Shown here piece by piece: positions 12,223 through 25,743 of a DNA stretch of 64,000 bases (the stretch's first letter is position 1; each line of letters starts with the position of its first letter). This DNA is from Chaenocephalus aceratus (Eukaryota; Chordata; Actinopteri; Perciformes; Channichthyidae), in NCBI GenBank assembly GCA_023974075.1, contig JAMFTG010000720.1, forward strand, positions 1 through 64,000, given 5' to 3'. The notes beneath the pieces are model-generated. The model was not told the DNA's origin. It did not search any database and worked only from the letters and a program-made list of their open reading frames with translations. The position numbers were made by a program, and so were the translations under genes.

Positions 12223-12375
12223 CTGCTTTACTCAACTTATCAAAAGCACTAAATGTAACAAACACATATTCACGACAAGCTCGACAAGACTTGGGACTTT
12301 AGAGAGGTGGTCAGAATAAAGTGGAGACCGAATTGGAGAAGTAGGATGGATTGGGAAGCAAGCGAAGGTGGGAGA

Positions 12376-12571
<196 letters not shown>

Positions 12572-13738
12572 AAGAAGATGCGGTTGAGAGGGAAGCAGAG
12601 AGATAGACTGAGCAGTCAGCGAGCGATGTGATTATTCTTCACGGCAGGGAGAGGGTGAAATTACAACACACAGCATGCTTCACACACACGCAGGGTCTCT
12701 GCCTGTGTGTGTGTGCACGAGTGTGTCGGCATGTGTGTATACATGTATGCAAGCTGTGTATGCGTTTCCACATGTGTCCAAGCTATGTGAGTGTTTACAA
12801 AAATGGACACACACAAAGCTGTGGGCGGAAATAGATGAGTAGCAGAGCGGATAGCGTCCTCATTAGCATAATCGCAGGCACACTCACACACATGTTGCAC
12901 TTCATGCCGTCACCCACACACACACACACACACACACTACCACACACACACACTCGCTGTGCTTCTCAGCGTCTGTTAGGGTTATGGAGTTGAGTTCCCG
13001 CTGGATTTGGGGTGTGAATGAAAATCTAATTTCCAGCTCTAAGCCTCTCAGGTTCAGGAGAAGGCAGGAAGGGCTGCTGGATCCAATCAATCTGCTCCTT
13101 ATTGGGTTGGTCGCCTGCCAGGCACCCCCTAACTGTTTCCCATCATGCATCTGAATGACATGAGGCGCTTTAAAGTCAACAGTGGAATAATGTTAACAAT
13201 GTGAGGAGGAAGCTGGTGTTCGAGCCACAAGGAAGGAAATGTAAAACATCCTTTACTGTAGCGACTGAAGCATAACAACAACATGTCAGGCTTTGAGTTG
13301 GTACGTTAGACCTGCAGGGCTTGATCGATGCTGGCTCTTTAACAATTTAATTGCAACTATTGGCTTTTTAATCCTCTTGGATTTTGAGTGCCTGTATTTT
13401 ACTTCTATTTATTTGTTTCCCCTTTTCAAAGAAGTCCTTTATCAACGGATCAATATACAGAGTACACTCTTTCCTGGTTTACATAACGTGTCTTTGCTTT
13501 TTCTAAACCCCCTGAAGACTTTATAATTAACAATATATTTATCTTTGTTCTCCCAAGCTGAATACATTTTTTTTAAGTGCTTTTTGGTGTAAACATTGTA
13601 ATAAAACAGATTTGTCGTTAAGTTTTGAAGAGCTGACTCCAGAAGTTAGTCTGCATGAGGTGACTTTCAAAAACTAAAATCTGTTTATTTTTTACATTTA
13701 CCAAGTTGAGAAGAAAATAAAAAAAGAGATGTCAATGG

Positions 13739-14008
13739 GCAGTGGCACCCCAAGACACTCTGGAGGGCCCCAAGCAGAAGGGACATGACACCTCCGACAG
13801 CACCAACCCCCCCGGAGCGGAGCAGCACAACTGCGCTATGCATGGGGACCCCTTGAGGGGGTTACCCGACATGTCGTTGCAGTAAATTGCAAGGGTGTTT
13901 CATGTTGTCGTTGCTATGGACCTTCTTAATCTACCTTCTTTGGGGCCCACTTCTGGTCCGGTGCCCCAAGCAGTTGCCTGCCTTGCCTGTCCGCAAGGTG
14001 CGCCCCTG
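13739..14008 (-). mobile_element. Probable DNA-transposon fragment
   Basis: The right end reads GTCCGCAAGGTGCGCCCCTG. In reverse this starts CAGGGGCGCACC, an hAT-like start. The left end begins AGTGGCACCCCAAG, and GTGCCCCAAGCAGTTGCC recurs near the right end. No transposase and no clear target duplication were found. Confidence 0.45.
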
Positions 14009-14166
14009 TCAATGGGACCCTGCTGGATAAATACAAAAATGGGAAAAAAAAGTATTGGGAGCCAAAAACTAGCAACACATGAACACAGAATATTTCCTTT
14101 TTCCACTTTTATAGAATTAAAAATATATACAATTCTGACATTTAACAGCCATGTTATATAGTTAAA

Positions 14167-14269
14167 CAATAGCTCACGACAGGCCGTGGTATATACTCAT
14201 TATATCACAGCTAAGGGGCGTGGTTCGGCCCGACGCAAGCATATATCACGGCCTGAAGTGAGCTATTGC
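14167..14269 (+). mobile_element. 103-bp MITE with 22-bp inverted ends
   Basis: CAATAGCTCACGACAGGCCG at the left faces CGGCCTGAAGTGAGCTATTG at the right with two mismatches. The inside carries CACAGCTAAGGGGCGTGGTT, the motif repeated in the 36597-37870 array, so both belong to one family. Confidence 0.85.
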
Positions 14270-14469
14270 TTTTATAAAACGGTTACCAAGTGTATATATA
14301 TACAAATACACACTCCAATTTAAATAGTTGTTATTGTTCAAAAATAATGAACTTATAATAAATATAATATAATTGATGTTCAAAATAAAATAGTCCCTCC
14401 GTTGCCTTCTGCATGAAACATAGTGCGAGGTGGTTGCTATGCAACAACACTAACAGCTAGCGAACACAT

Positions 14470-15340
14470 TAGACAGACAGCGTTGATCCATTATTTGGCA
14501 ATTTATTTACATTAATGTGTATGTTGCCGTTTATTGTGCAGCCACTGAAAACCTGTCCAGCATCAGTAGCATGACTTACGAGGCTACTTGTATAGGTTGA
14601 GGTTGTTCTAGCTGTTGCTCGGCGTGGTGAGAATATTGCTCCACTTTCTCCGGTCCCCGAGATTTGGCTTCCAGCAGCTCTGGAGAGAGCTTTCGCACCT
14701 GTGGCCACTAACGGTCATAATTTATCAGCTTTGTTTCAAGACCCGCATCAGAAAGCTTTTGAATGGTGGTACTTCTCCAGTTGGTCTGCCTGCTCTTCAC
14801 GTAGCTCTGCATGTCGTCGTTTAGGTGCCTTCTGGAGATAGGCACTGCTCAATCCACTCCTCCATAGTAAGACCCCCCCGGAGGTCGAAGTTAATCTTAA
14901 ATGTTTCCATCTTATGCTTTGTAAGTTTGTTTCGTAACGGAAGAAATGTAAATATATTTATAAAACGGACAAGTCAAATCAAGCAATCTGATTGGTCGAT
15001 AGCGTTTTTTGCGGACCTCTTTGATTACAGATTTGAAAACATCGTTGCTTGCTTTAAAAGTAGCACTGCACAACTCATGATGTCAAACCTTGGAAAGTAT
15101 CTAGATATCCCTGCCCTGATGCCAAAGGAACTGGCAACTGAATATGTGTCGCCGTTTGATGTCTATGTCTGGACCGCTGCGTAAAAAGGAGGGGTTCTGC
15201 CCCGTTACTTCTCCGCTGCTTTCTTGTTCCAGTCTGAAAAGCAAACCAGCCCAACTGTATACTGTTTTTCTCAGACGCGGAGGGATACTGACTTGTTGTG
15301 AAAAGTAACTTACAATTCTACCCGTGGTATACGCTCAGTA
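14470..15340. mobile_element. Decayed DNA-transposon sequence (same family as the 36.6-kb array)
   Basis: It contains ATAAAACGGACAAGTCAAAT and AGCAATCTGATTGGT (about 14955-15000) and CAGACGCGGAGGGATACTGA (about 15275), all motifs of the 36597-37870 array. Broken frames on both strands, including one at 14825-15184 on +, match nothing I recognise. A matching inverted end lies at 18697-18757. Confidence 0.65.
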
Positions 15341-16220
15341 TATATCTGTATGTCTTTATTAGGATCCCCATTAGCACTAGCATGAGCATTGGCTATTCTT
15401 CCTGGGGTCCTCACACACTCAAAACATACATAAACATACAACAACATTAAAACAAAACAGCTCATAATTTCATGCAGTTTACAGTGAAATGAAGTGAAAA
15501 CTAAAATGGTCATCCAATTATCGCCACCCTAAGGCCAAACAAAAGTAAATACAAATACGTGTACATAATAACATATGCATACATAGCCACAGGCACAGTT
15601 CAAATGTACTTTGTAATACTTAAATATGTTTTTAGCAACCTTTTTAAATGTACTTGAGAACTGTTCTCTGTCCCATGTTTGATTTAGATTTGGGTAATTC
15701 AAACCGTCCTTCTATTGTATGTCGTGGTTGATAGGTATGTTGTGCATATTGCGCTATAAACCTTTGTGATAATATATCTGGTGAGTGAGTCACTGTAATA
15801 TTTCTGACAAAATGTAATAAAATATAAGTTGACCTCTGTCTGGCAGTTAACCGTTTCAGTGTCTCCAGCATCTCAGTGACTCTGGTTCTGCAGGAGCTCT
15901 GCAGTGCACATTGTGCGGCCTTATGTTGTGCTACTTGTAGTTTGTTTAAATCCTTTTCAGCAGCACTCGACCATATCACCAAACGATAATCAAGCTGCGA
16001 TGAACCAAAGCATCCACAACGTGTCTACTGACATCCATAGGCAAATATTTTACAATTCTTTTTACAAGTGACACACCCCTTCCCATTGTACATACAACAT
16101 TATCAATTTGTTTAGACCAAGATCATTTATGATCCAGGGTTATACCTGGCAATTTTGTCTCCTTGACCTGTTCAATTTCAATATGGTTTAAATGTAGTTG
16201 CAATTTTGGTTCACCTTTTA
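15341..16220 (-). mobile_element. LINE fragment, 3' end (minus strand)
   Basis: On the minus strand 15644-15982 encodes a C-terminal LINE segment (VIWSSAAEKDLNKLQVAQHK then RRST-like sequence). The 3' end (15354-15400) contains TTATTAGGATCCCCATTAGC, a tail I associate with teleost L2/Maui-type LINEs. It is 5'-truncated and frameshifted. Confidence 0.7.
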
Positions 16221-18690
16221 ACTGATGATTTGATCCTATTTTTATTTATTTACTTTTTTTATTTAACCAGATAAAAGCATTGAGATAGAACCTCATTTGC
16301 AATGCTGACCTGGCCAAGAAGGCAGCAACGTTACACATAACACATAACACAAAATATAAAATACAGAGAACATAACTAAGAAAACAAAAGACGAAAAATC
16401 AGTCACTGCATTGTGCACAGTAAGAAAGGTGCACTACTTATTACTGCAAGAGCAGCTGGTGGAAAGGACTTCAGACAACTTCAATCTAAAACATGCTATT
16501 GAGACAAGTGCCCTCAGCTTGAGGCGTGATTGAAGGTCGTTCCAAGACCAAGGACCAGAATAAAAAAGACTCCTTTCCCCAGCCTCAGCAGGAACCTGGA
16601 CCCGCATCCAGGCGCTGGGTCTGAGGCTGTGAGAGTCACACACTGGGGCAAATCTGGCACATATGTACAGTGGAAGCTTTCCTAAAATGGCTTTATACAT
16701 TAATAAAAACCAATGCTGCATCCTACGCGTAGAAAGTGAGGACCATCCAGTTAGGCTGTACAGGGTGCAATGATGAGTCCTACAGGGTGCATCTGATATA
16801 TAACGCAGTGCAGCATGGGAGAGTGGGTCAAGTTGGGCCAAACAGTGGGACAGGTGAATCTATAGATGGTGTCGCCGTAGTCCAGCTGGGACAGGAATGA
16901 GCCAGAGACCAACCTTTTACGGGATGACGTTGAAAAACAACATTTAAGTCTGAAAAGGAAGCCAAGAGTGAATTTCAATTTCTTAGTTAGAGCTTCAACA
17001 TGGTGTTTGAAGTTCAGATTACTGTCCAACCAAAAGCCCAGATGTGTGTAGGTATCGACAAACTCAACAGAGACGCCATCAAGGGTGTCAATGGAGAGGC
17101 AAGAGGATGCTGACTTGGGAGCAAAAAGCATTGCTTTGGTTTTCTTACTGTACAGAAGTGCATGCTGCAGCGTGATGACATCAGATTTTAAATTGGAAAC
17201 GGCCATATCCAGAGAAGGAGCATATGAGTATACAATAGTGTCATCAGCATATATATGATAGGTAGAAAATTGCATCTGATTACAAATATTGTTTACATAT
17301 AATAAAAAGAGCAAAGGCCCCAAAATAGAGCCCTGTGGAACTCCCTTCTCCAAGGTGACAGGGTCAGAGACAGTACTACCCAACCTGACGCATTGAGTAC
17401 GGTCGGTTAGATAACTCTGAAACCAGCAAATGGCATTATGACCGAAACGAGACATCAACATAACATTAGACATCATGTGGTGATCTACAGTGTCAAATGC
17501 TTTGGCTGGGTCAATACACAATGCAACACAAACAGACTTGTTATCCAAAGCAGCCTTAATATCAGACCGGCAGTCACTGTGCTTTGATCTGAATCCAGAT
17601 TGCATAGGGTTAAGGATGTTGTGTGAATTTAAAAAAAGTTTTAGCTGAGTAGAAACTAGGGACTCAAGAATCTTTGATAACGCAGAAAGATTTGAGATGG
17701 GACGATAGTTATTTAACTCTGTGGGATCACCAGCTTTCAAGAGGAGCGATACCAGAGCTTGCTTCCACACAGCTGGCAGTGTGTGAGTGGACAGGGAGAG
17801 ATTACAAATATCAGTTACTGGTTGTGCTATAATCTGAGCTGCCATTTTTAAAAAGAACGGGTCGAGGCCATCAGGCCCGGCAGACTTTTAGGATCAATTG
17901 ATTGCAAACCCTGTAAGACTTCAGAGACCGAGACATAAGCTAAATCAAAAACAGGGGAGTTCATCTCTTGACTCGGGCTGTGAGTACGACCATTTAGAGA
18001 GTCAGGACTTTGCTCATCAAACATGTGACCAGCCTTTTTGAAGTGAGCATTGAAAGCATGAGCCAGACCATCTGAATCTGAAATAAAAGAATCACTGACC
18101 TTCAGCTTCTGTGGGAAACCAGAAACCTTCTTGTTCTGAAGTGATTTAATTGTAAGTAATTGTTTTCCAGAACTTAGAATGGTCATTAAAACAATCAGTG
18201 GTTAAGCTCAGATAGTAATCAGCTTTAGCTTTTTTAATAAGGGCTGAACATTTATTTCTGAGGACACGAAAAAGAAGCCAGTCATCACTAGTGTTAGACT
18301 TTCTAGCTAAGGACCGATAGTTCTCTAGTAAACCATGGAGTGTTCCTATTCTTGACTCTGAATTTTCTAAGGGGGGCATGTCTATTAATAATCGATAAAA
18401 AGTGATCAATAACAAATTGGACGGCAACATCGACAGATGGAATTAACGCTATGAAGTGCCATTTAACCTCCGCCAGATCACGTAGGAAAGCCTGCTCAGA
18501 GAAGTGTTTGAAGCAGCGCCTGAGCACAATAAGGCCCTTGGCTTTGGGCGACTTCATGCTCCTAACGCAAGCAATAGTGCAATGGTCGCTGATATCATCA
18601 GGAAGAACACCAACAGACACGTACTTATGAGCTGCATCTGTTAGAATGACATCTATAAGGGTTTGGCTGGGTTTATTCTAGTGGGACGAT
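16221..18690 (-). pseudogene. LINE with reverse transcriptase, 5'-truncated and frameshifted
   Basis: Minus-strand frames read, in order: an endonuclease tail with ISDHCTIACV (about 18570) and KFRVKNRNTPWFTRE (about 18330); a linker; then reverse transcriptase 17845-16751 with NNYRPISNLSALSKILE, GFRSKHSD, DPAKAFDTVDH, GVPQGSILGPLLF and YADDT (about 17240). A C-terminal region follows at 16841-16434. At least three frame breaks separate these parts, so it is dead. The 3' part contains TTTATTTAACCAGATAAAAG. The pattern fits the CR1/L2/Rex1 group of non-LTR retrotransposons. It is opposite in sense to sema5b. Confidence 0.88.
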
Positions 18691-18696
18691 TAATAA

Positions 18697-18757
18697 CGTA
18701 AGTATATCACGGCTAAGAACCAATCAGATTGCTTGATTTGACTTGTCCGTTTTATAA
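18697..18757 (-). mobile_element. Inverted terminus of a DNA transposon
   Basis: TATATCACGGCTAAGAACC then AATCAGATTGCTTGATTTGA and CTTGTCCGTTTTATAA. The last 45 bp are the reverse complement of 14955-15000 and match the right end of the 37.8-kb array. Confidence 0.8.
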
Positions 18758-19985
18758 TTATATATATATTATATATATTTATATACTGTATATGTACATA
18801 TATATAAAACCCTTTACAAAGGTCTGTTCCGTGTTATTCCCCAAAGGGACATTATAATACCTCGGTCCTCGGTCTCAAGGTGTTATACGCCCTAGGCAAC
18901 TGTGCACAGCTGACGTTGAACACAACACATGGAGAAATAATGTTTCCTACAATATTTTGCAAGACCAAGAAGTAATATCAGAACACAATAATCTTGGTGA
19001 TTTTAAAACGTGCATCAAACCATCTGTTTGTCTGTTTGGATATAAACAGGCGTTTTGCATTCATGCAGAATCTTGTTTGTGAATTTTAAGCAGCCTTGCT
19101 CTTTAAACTGTATCCATGTTTGATGCAAAGCGATGTCACGTGATCCTAACCAGCCTGCCAGATCGAACAATCTGTTTGCCGCTCTGCAGGAACTCGTCAC
19201 ATTTGCACCCACGCAGCTTCAGTAATATAATGCAGAATCTGTGCTTTGCCTCACACACACGTACAGTAAGCACTAGGGGTGTTGAGCACACACACAGGTA
19301 TGTAAACACAGAGAATCTGTTGTGCATCCTCAGAGCGGCTCAGGCAGGCTGTACACACACATTATCTCTTGCCTACAACACTCAAACATGCATACACACA
19401 ATTAGATCCGCCACATGGCCTTTAGCTGCAGGGAGAGGAGCTGCAGAGCATTATGATGAGCTTCTCTTCAGTGATGGTGAGTGGCACCGCGGGCGAAACA
19501 CACTTCACCTGCATGCCTGGTCTCATCAATTCACTTTCTGTTTGGTCTACAAGCTGTTTCTGTTACATAACACACATTAGATGGTGACTAAGGGCGTCAT
19601 GCATAATGCTGAAAACGATAACAAAGAATCAGCCCGATTTTATATGATTTGAGTTTTTTAAATACAATTTTTAATAGCAAATTCGATCGGTTTAATGTCA
19701 TTCCACTGATGAGGACTACTTTCCTACTTTCAATTTACTCATTTAATTTGAATTAAAACACGAAAATACCGGATTAATAATCTTATTTAATCTCATCTTC
19801 TTTCTATTCTCACACCAGTCTTCCGTCCACAAGGGTACATTATCTCCATACACTCGTGTTGTGACTCCAAACTAATTCAAGTGCACACTAAGCAAAGTTA
19901 AAGATCATTATTTTCAATAGATATCGCAAAAATATTATTATTCAGAACTCCTTTGGCCAATCTGACAACGAGACCTTTGTGATAC

Positions 19986-20168
19986 GTGACGCTCCAAAAC
20001 ATTGGCAAGGGGGCGGGACACCTCTGAGCGGTTCACCAATCACAACAGAGCCGGCCAGCTAACCAATCAGAGCAGACTGGGCTCTGGTTTCAGACAGAGG
20101 GTGAAAAGAGGTGCTGCAGCACAGGCAGGGTGAGAAAGCATGGAGACATGTCCCAGGAGAGACACTTA
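19986..20168 (-). mobile_element. Element related to arrays I/II but lacking the minisatellite
   Basis: GACGCTCCAAAACATTGG, CAATCACAACAGAGCCGGCC, CAGAGCAGACTGGGCTCTGG and GAAAAGAGGTGCTGCAGCAC match 25744-25900 almost base for base. Where array II begins, this copy has only AGAGACACTTA, as if it carries a single truncated unit. Confidence 0.85.
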
Positions 20169-20396
20169 ATAATAATATGAGTAAATGTCGTTTAATTTAG
20201 AACGTGATTACCCTTAATAAAACGTTGAACTCTCCTCTCCGTATTGTTCATGCAGTCGGATAGCAGCGCAGCAGCTGTGTGTTCAGCAGGTTTGTCTCTT
20301 CCCTTTTCCTGCTTCATTTTGTAAATCTTATTCGCTCATAAAAAGCCTCACGGGCCCCGAGGCTCATTCCATTACGGCTGTTAACAGGCCATCTCT

Positions 20397-21312
<916 letters not shown>

Positions 21313-21588
21313 ACATCTTAATCTTTTCTTGCTGTGGGGCTACGGCTGTGCAGATTGAGGGTTTACTCCTCTCTCCTGCTGCTGCTGGTATTGTGGACCT
21401 CACGGTGCGATGGTCCCGGTGGAGAAGCCACGGCAGCACGGGAGGTTTTTTCTGTGTCATCGTTTCTGCGAACTCGCCTGAAAGGAGAAAGCTCCCAAAA
21501 CTCCAGCGTGATGATCCACAGGGAGCTTTTCCTTTGTGGTGTGTTTATGTTTCCTGTCAAAGTACAACTTGGAAAAAGGAACACCGAA

Positions 21589-21589
21589 G

Positions 21590-21630
<41 letters not shown>
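21589..21630 (+). repeat. (GTT)n microsatellite
   Basis: Fourteen perfect TTG/GTT units. Confidence 0.97.
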
Positions 21631-22295
21631 CAGTTACAGAAAACCCATGGGTTTTAAAAGTATTTTCCATCGAAAAAGTATTTGTATTTCAACGTTGACC
21701 TTTGTTATTCAAATCAAAATAGTTGACATTCACAAATGCCTTCAACAGATAACACGCCGACTGTTGTGAATTATTCTTATATACAAATCATTGTAAACAC
21801 GTCACCCTCGTTCCACCCTAACAACAAGGCAGAACAACGTATAGTAGAATATTCACAAAGGCCTGTTCGCTCCAATTCCCCACATCGACATCATAATTAA
21901 AAGCGACCTGTTTGATGAGAAAGCAGCTCCAATAGAAACTGTTCAATCACACAGACGCTGTTTCTTAAAGAGAGGCTGCTTTGAGTTTAAATGCTTCTCC
22001 GATCACTTCGGTCGTAATCAGGTGCAGAAATCACGAATACAAAACAACTTCATGTCTGCACATAAAACCCAAAGCACCTGCGTGACGAGAAAACAAAAAG
22101 GTAAGCAGGGAAAAGTGATGAGAAGAAGTCCGACTGATCCTTTTAAGCCTTCACAGAGAAGTGAAACGATGTTAGACCCGCCTCCGTGTGTTGGGTTCTG
22201 GTCTCATTTGGATTTAGAAGTTGAAGCTCTCGCTCTGCATCCAGCAACGAGTCGTGTTTACAAAGGATGACGGTAACATCTCGTTCAAACGGTTA

Positions 22296-22860
22296 CGGAG
22301 CGTCCACACTACAGCTCCAAAAATAGCTTGGAGCTGGGCGTGTCTGGAGCTTGGGGATTTTATTCAAGCAACACGGCCAACAACCAATCACATGAATCTC
22401 CCGCCCCCGACATACAAAGCAAAAACCCCCGGGGATTTTATGGGAGCAATATATATATAAACTCCCCAAACCTACCAGTTTCCCCCACTGTCTCTGCCAC
22501 CTCCCTCCATGCCCGGTTCCTCCGGTTTGTATCCCGGTAGGTGAAGAGGGTCTGGTCATACAAAACCGGGTGATTGCTACGGCGATAGTTAGTTTCTCCT
22601 CCAACATTTTTTGAAATATAGAAATGAACGGCGAGATATCTCTCCCAGCTTAGACGCGGTTTGATTGGCTACGGCTTCAGCTGTCAGATTTTCAGAAACG
22701 GGATTTGATTGGCTGGCGCTGGCTACGCCGGAGACGGCGGAGACGGACCGCTCTGCTACCCACAATTCAGTTCGGCGAAAAAGCGAGGCAACGTGACGTC
22801 ACCCCATTGAAAGTGAATGGGCAGATTGGAGTTTTCGACGCTGTAGTGTGGACGGGCCGT
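22296..22860 (+). mobile_element. Non-autonomous DNA transposon with inverted ends
   Basis: GAGCGTCCACACTACAGC at the left faces GCTGTAGTGTGGACGGGCC at the right. The interior has ACCAATCACATGAATC and several GATTGGCT motifs but no transposase. It is Harbinger- or hAT-like; not resolved. Confidence 0.75.
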
Positions 22861-23003
22861 TATTCCGCTTCACGTGAAGGACCACGACTCAGTCCCTGTG
22901 TCTGCAGGGCAAGAGACGCAGCACGGGAATCCAGCTGAACAGACATCGAGCCATGGACTTACCATCAGGCGGATTTATTAGTTACCATTTTGTATTTCCT
23001 CTC

Positions 23004-23065
23004 TTCCTCCTCCTCCTCCTCCTCCTCCTCCTCCTCCTCCTCCTCCTCCTCCTCCTCCTCCTCCT
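23004..23065 (+). repeat. (CCT)n microsatellite
   Basis: About 20 CCT/CTC units on the + strand: a polypyrimidine tract inside the intron with no exon after it. Confidence 0.96.
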
Positions 23066-23402
23066 GCCTCTCCTCTCATGTACACATTTGACATTGAGGC
23101 TGTTTTCCCCAGGCCATCTCAGGAGGGCACCGCGAGACTCTCAAAGGTTGCATTGCAATCAACAACGAGGGCAGGGGTCAAAGCAACACCATCTAGAGAT
23201 AAGTGTTGCAAATACTTCCCTGGAGTCACTCGTAATAATCCCCCCCCTTGTTGAAATAATCTATATGATAGATCATGTGTTGTAAGTCATGCTAGTGAGT
23301 TTCATCATCCATCACACATGTCTGTCTGCAGCGTGGTATTGAGCATAGGGTCTTGCAACATGTGATTGTAAAGGTCAAAAGGTCATCGTGCTGTGTAAAC
23401 CA

Positions 23403-24371
23403 AGGCGCTGTTTACACGGGAACGAAACGGGTTGTATCGGCTACCTTTCTCTGGCGTATAGCCCGTTCGTTCACACGAGGCCGTAACGGCACCGCGGAAA
23501 CGGGCCGCGGAAACGATAACGGGTCCCAAGGTGGATAGATCTGCGGACGGAACGCTCTGGGGGGGCAAACGGCTCCGTGTGTACGATCATTTCCTGATAA
23601 CGATGAAGCCATAGCCCCTGTCACTACCCGATCCGTCCCCCTGCCCGATCAGTGCTGCGCTTGTGCGAGATGGTCCGCCATATTGGAGAACTCCGGACGG
23701 CAACTCAAGAAGGACACTTGACACAGTGGCTTTTGGCAAAGCTGAAAAAGAAAACTCGAGAGAGATGAGTTATTGTTATTACAACGTGACTTCACTATTA
23801 TGTAACAACTCTTTTTATTGGGTTCTTTTATTTGGGGTTAAGTACATTGTCAGAATAAGTGAGGAATGAATTTAACTTCTGTTAGACAGCCATATGCCAT
23901 ACATGTTTGAATACAGTCACAGTAAATATGTATTCAGTATGGCGGACCATCTCGCACATGCTCAGCACAGATCGGGCAGGGGGACGGATCGGGTAGTGAC
24001 AGCCATCTCTGCTGCTCACTGCTGTAGCATGTAGCTACTGACCATGCTACAGGTGTTAGTGCAACATCTACAGCTCCTCTACCACAACCATCAGCAACAA
24101 GTGGACATGGAGAACTACATGAACTACATGTTGCTAAGTCCACTGCGGGGCATACACAGAAGGGCAACCATGCTCGGGGGGGGGGTCTTCATCGCTGCTT
24201 TTGGTGTATTTTGTGGCAGAAGTACAGCGCCACTTACAGGCCCGGCATATGTACTAAAGCGTTTCCAGCGGTCTCGTGTGAACGGACACGTCAAATGAGC
24301 CGAATGCGTTTGAATGGAAGCCTTTTTGATAAGGAATTCGGTCCGTTTGCGCTCCCGTGTAAATGGGGCCT
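23403..24371 (+). mobile_element. Non-autonomous DNA transposon with an internal hairpin
   Basis: Ends AGGCGCTGTTTACACGGGAA and CTCCCGTGTAAATGGGGCCT are inverted repeats. Inside, about 23607-23686 and 23938-24010 form a second inverted repeat of about 72 bp around TGGTCCGCCATA/TATGGCGGACCA and ACCCGATCCGTCCCCCTGCC. No complete reading frame for a transposase. Confidence 0.8.
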
Positions 24372-24557
24372 AAAAAGAAGTGCATAAAACCTGTGAGATT
24401 CTGTTATGCTTTAGACAGACACACAGACTCTTGGCGGACTTGACGCAAGTATTCTGGCTCTCATACTGTTGCACAACAATATAATAATTCCTTCCATCAG
24501 CAGTGTGTCTGTGGTTCTATGTTGTTATATCTTTGGTTATGTCTTGAGTGTCTAAGG

Positions 24558-25103
24558 CAGGGGTTTCCAAACTACGGCCCGGGGGCCAAATGCGGCCCAC
24601 GGACCATTTTGAATCGGCCCTCAGCTAATTAAAAAAAGTACAATGTAATACGGCCCACAGATGAAATGTGTGCTTGTCTTATATTGTACTTCTTAAATAT
24701 GTATGTACACATATATCACACAGTAGTATTCATGTGTTAATAAGACCACTTTTCAAATAAATTCAGTCAATTCAAGTTGGAAACACCTTCTCGCAAATCT
24801 TAGTTGGTAAGTAAAAAACCCAATAACTTATTTACTTAACAAGCTTGAAATACACCCTTCATATTTCCCCTTATTATAATCAATCTGAGGCTTCTGATTT
24901 AAGGGATGAGCTGCCAACAAAATAAATGAAACCCTATCGAGAGCTGTGATGTAGGCTGTTTAAGGCATCAAGCATAATTTACCTACATTTGATTAATTTT
25001 GCTAACTTATAACTGAACTTATGAGGCAATATACCGCAGTGTCCCAGCCGATCATATATTTTTCTGTGTGTGGCCCTCGGTGAAAAAGTTTACGACAATC
25101 CTG
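24558..25103 (+). mobile_element. hAT-like element just upstream of an exon
   Basis: It starts CAGGGGTTTCCAAACTACGG and ends TGAAAAAGTTTACGACAATC then CTG, which is hAT-like. The interior has GCGGCCCACGGACC and CGGCCC motifs. The flanking 8-mers GTCTAAGG and ACCTAGAA do not match convincingly. It ends about 100 bp before exon 25201-25486. Confidence 0.7.
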
Positions 25104-25200
25104 ACCTAGAAGACAAGTGTTGCAAATATTCCTGTTTCCCTAGAGTCATACGTAATACTCCTCCCTCCCCCTCCTCTCTTCTTCTCCTTCCTCCCCTCAG

Positions 25201-25486
25201 AGCCTCACTTCATCTCGGCCTACGACATCGGCCTCTTCACCTTCTTCTTCCTGCGGGAGAACGCCGTGGAGCACGACTGTGGCAAGACGGTGTATTCTCG
25301 AGTGGCGCGAGTCTGTAAGAATGACATTGGCGGGCGGTTCCTCCTGGAGGACACGTGGACCACCTTCATGAAGGCCCGGCTCAACTGCTCGCGCTCGGGA
25401 GAAATCCCTTTCTACTACAACGAGCTGCAGAGCACCTTCTACCTGCCGGAGCAAGACCTCATCTACGGCATCTTCACCACCAACGT
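25201..25486 (+). CDS. sema5b: sema5b exon, central sema domain
   Basis: 286 bp after a long polypyrimidine tract ending CCCCTCAG; donor AACGT|GTGAGT. Phase 1 in, phase 2 out. It completes the codon started at 8266, giving WLNEPHF across the 16.9-kb intron. It carries FFFLRENAVEHDCGKTVYSR, VCKNDIGGRFLLEDTWTTF, RLNCSRSGEIPFYYNELQS and QDLIYGIFTTNV, the most conserved stretch of class 5 sema domains. NCS is a likely N-glycan site. No frame damage is seen. Confidence 0.97.
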
Positions 25487-25743
25487 GTGAGTACATTTAT
25501 CTGTTTTATTGTATTTACTTTATCTGTTTTATTGTGTTGCACTGTTGGAGGAGTCTGTGACCTAAGATTTTCATTGTCATAACTACACTGTAGCTACTGT
25601 ATGCACACATGACAATAAAAGCCTTGAATCTGAATAATCTACACATACTGTATGCACAGGAGGGATTGTATCTACAGTATGCGGTTCTGATGTGTATACA
25701 GTATAATGCAGTATAATGCAAGTCTCATGTATCTAGTCGTATA

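Noticed and set aside
14825..15184. 119-residue + strand frame considered as a gene
   Set aside because: No recognisable domain. It lies inside repeated transposon sequence and contains the inverted terminus itself.
16751..17845. 364-residue frame considered as a host gene
   Set aside because: It has reverse transcriptase motifs (GVPQGS, YADDT) and broken continuation in other frames: a LINE, not a host gene.
23004..23100. (CCT)n polypyrimidine tract considered as an acceptor for a missing exon
   Set aside because: The exon at 25201 joins 8266 in frame with conserved residues and no gap, so no exon is missing.
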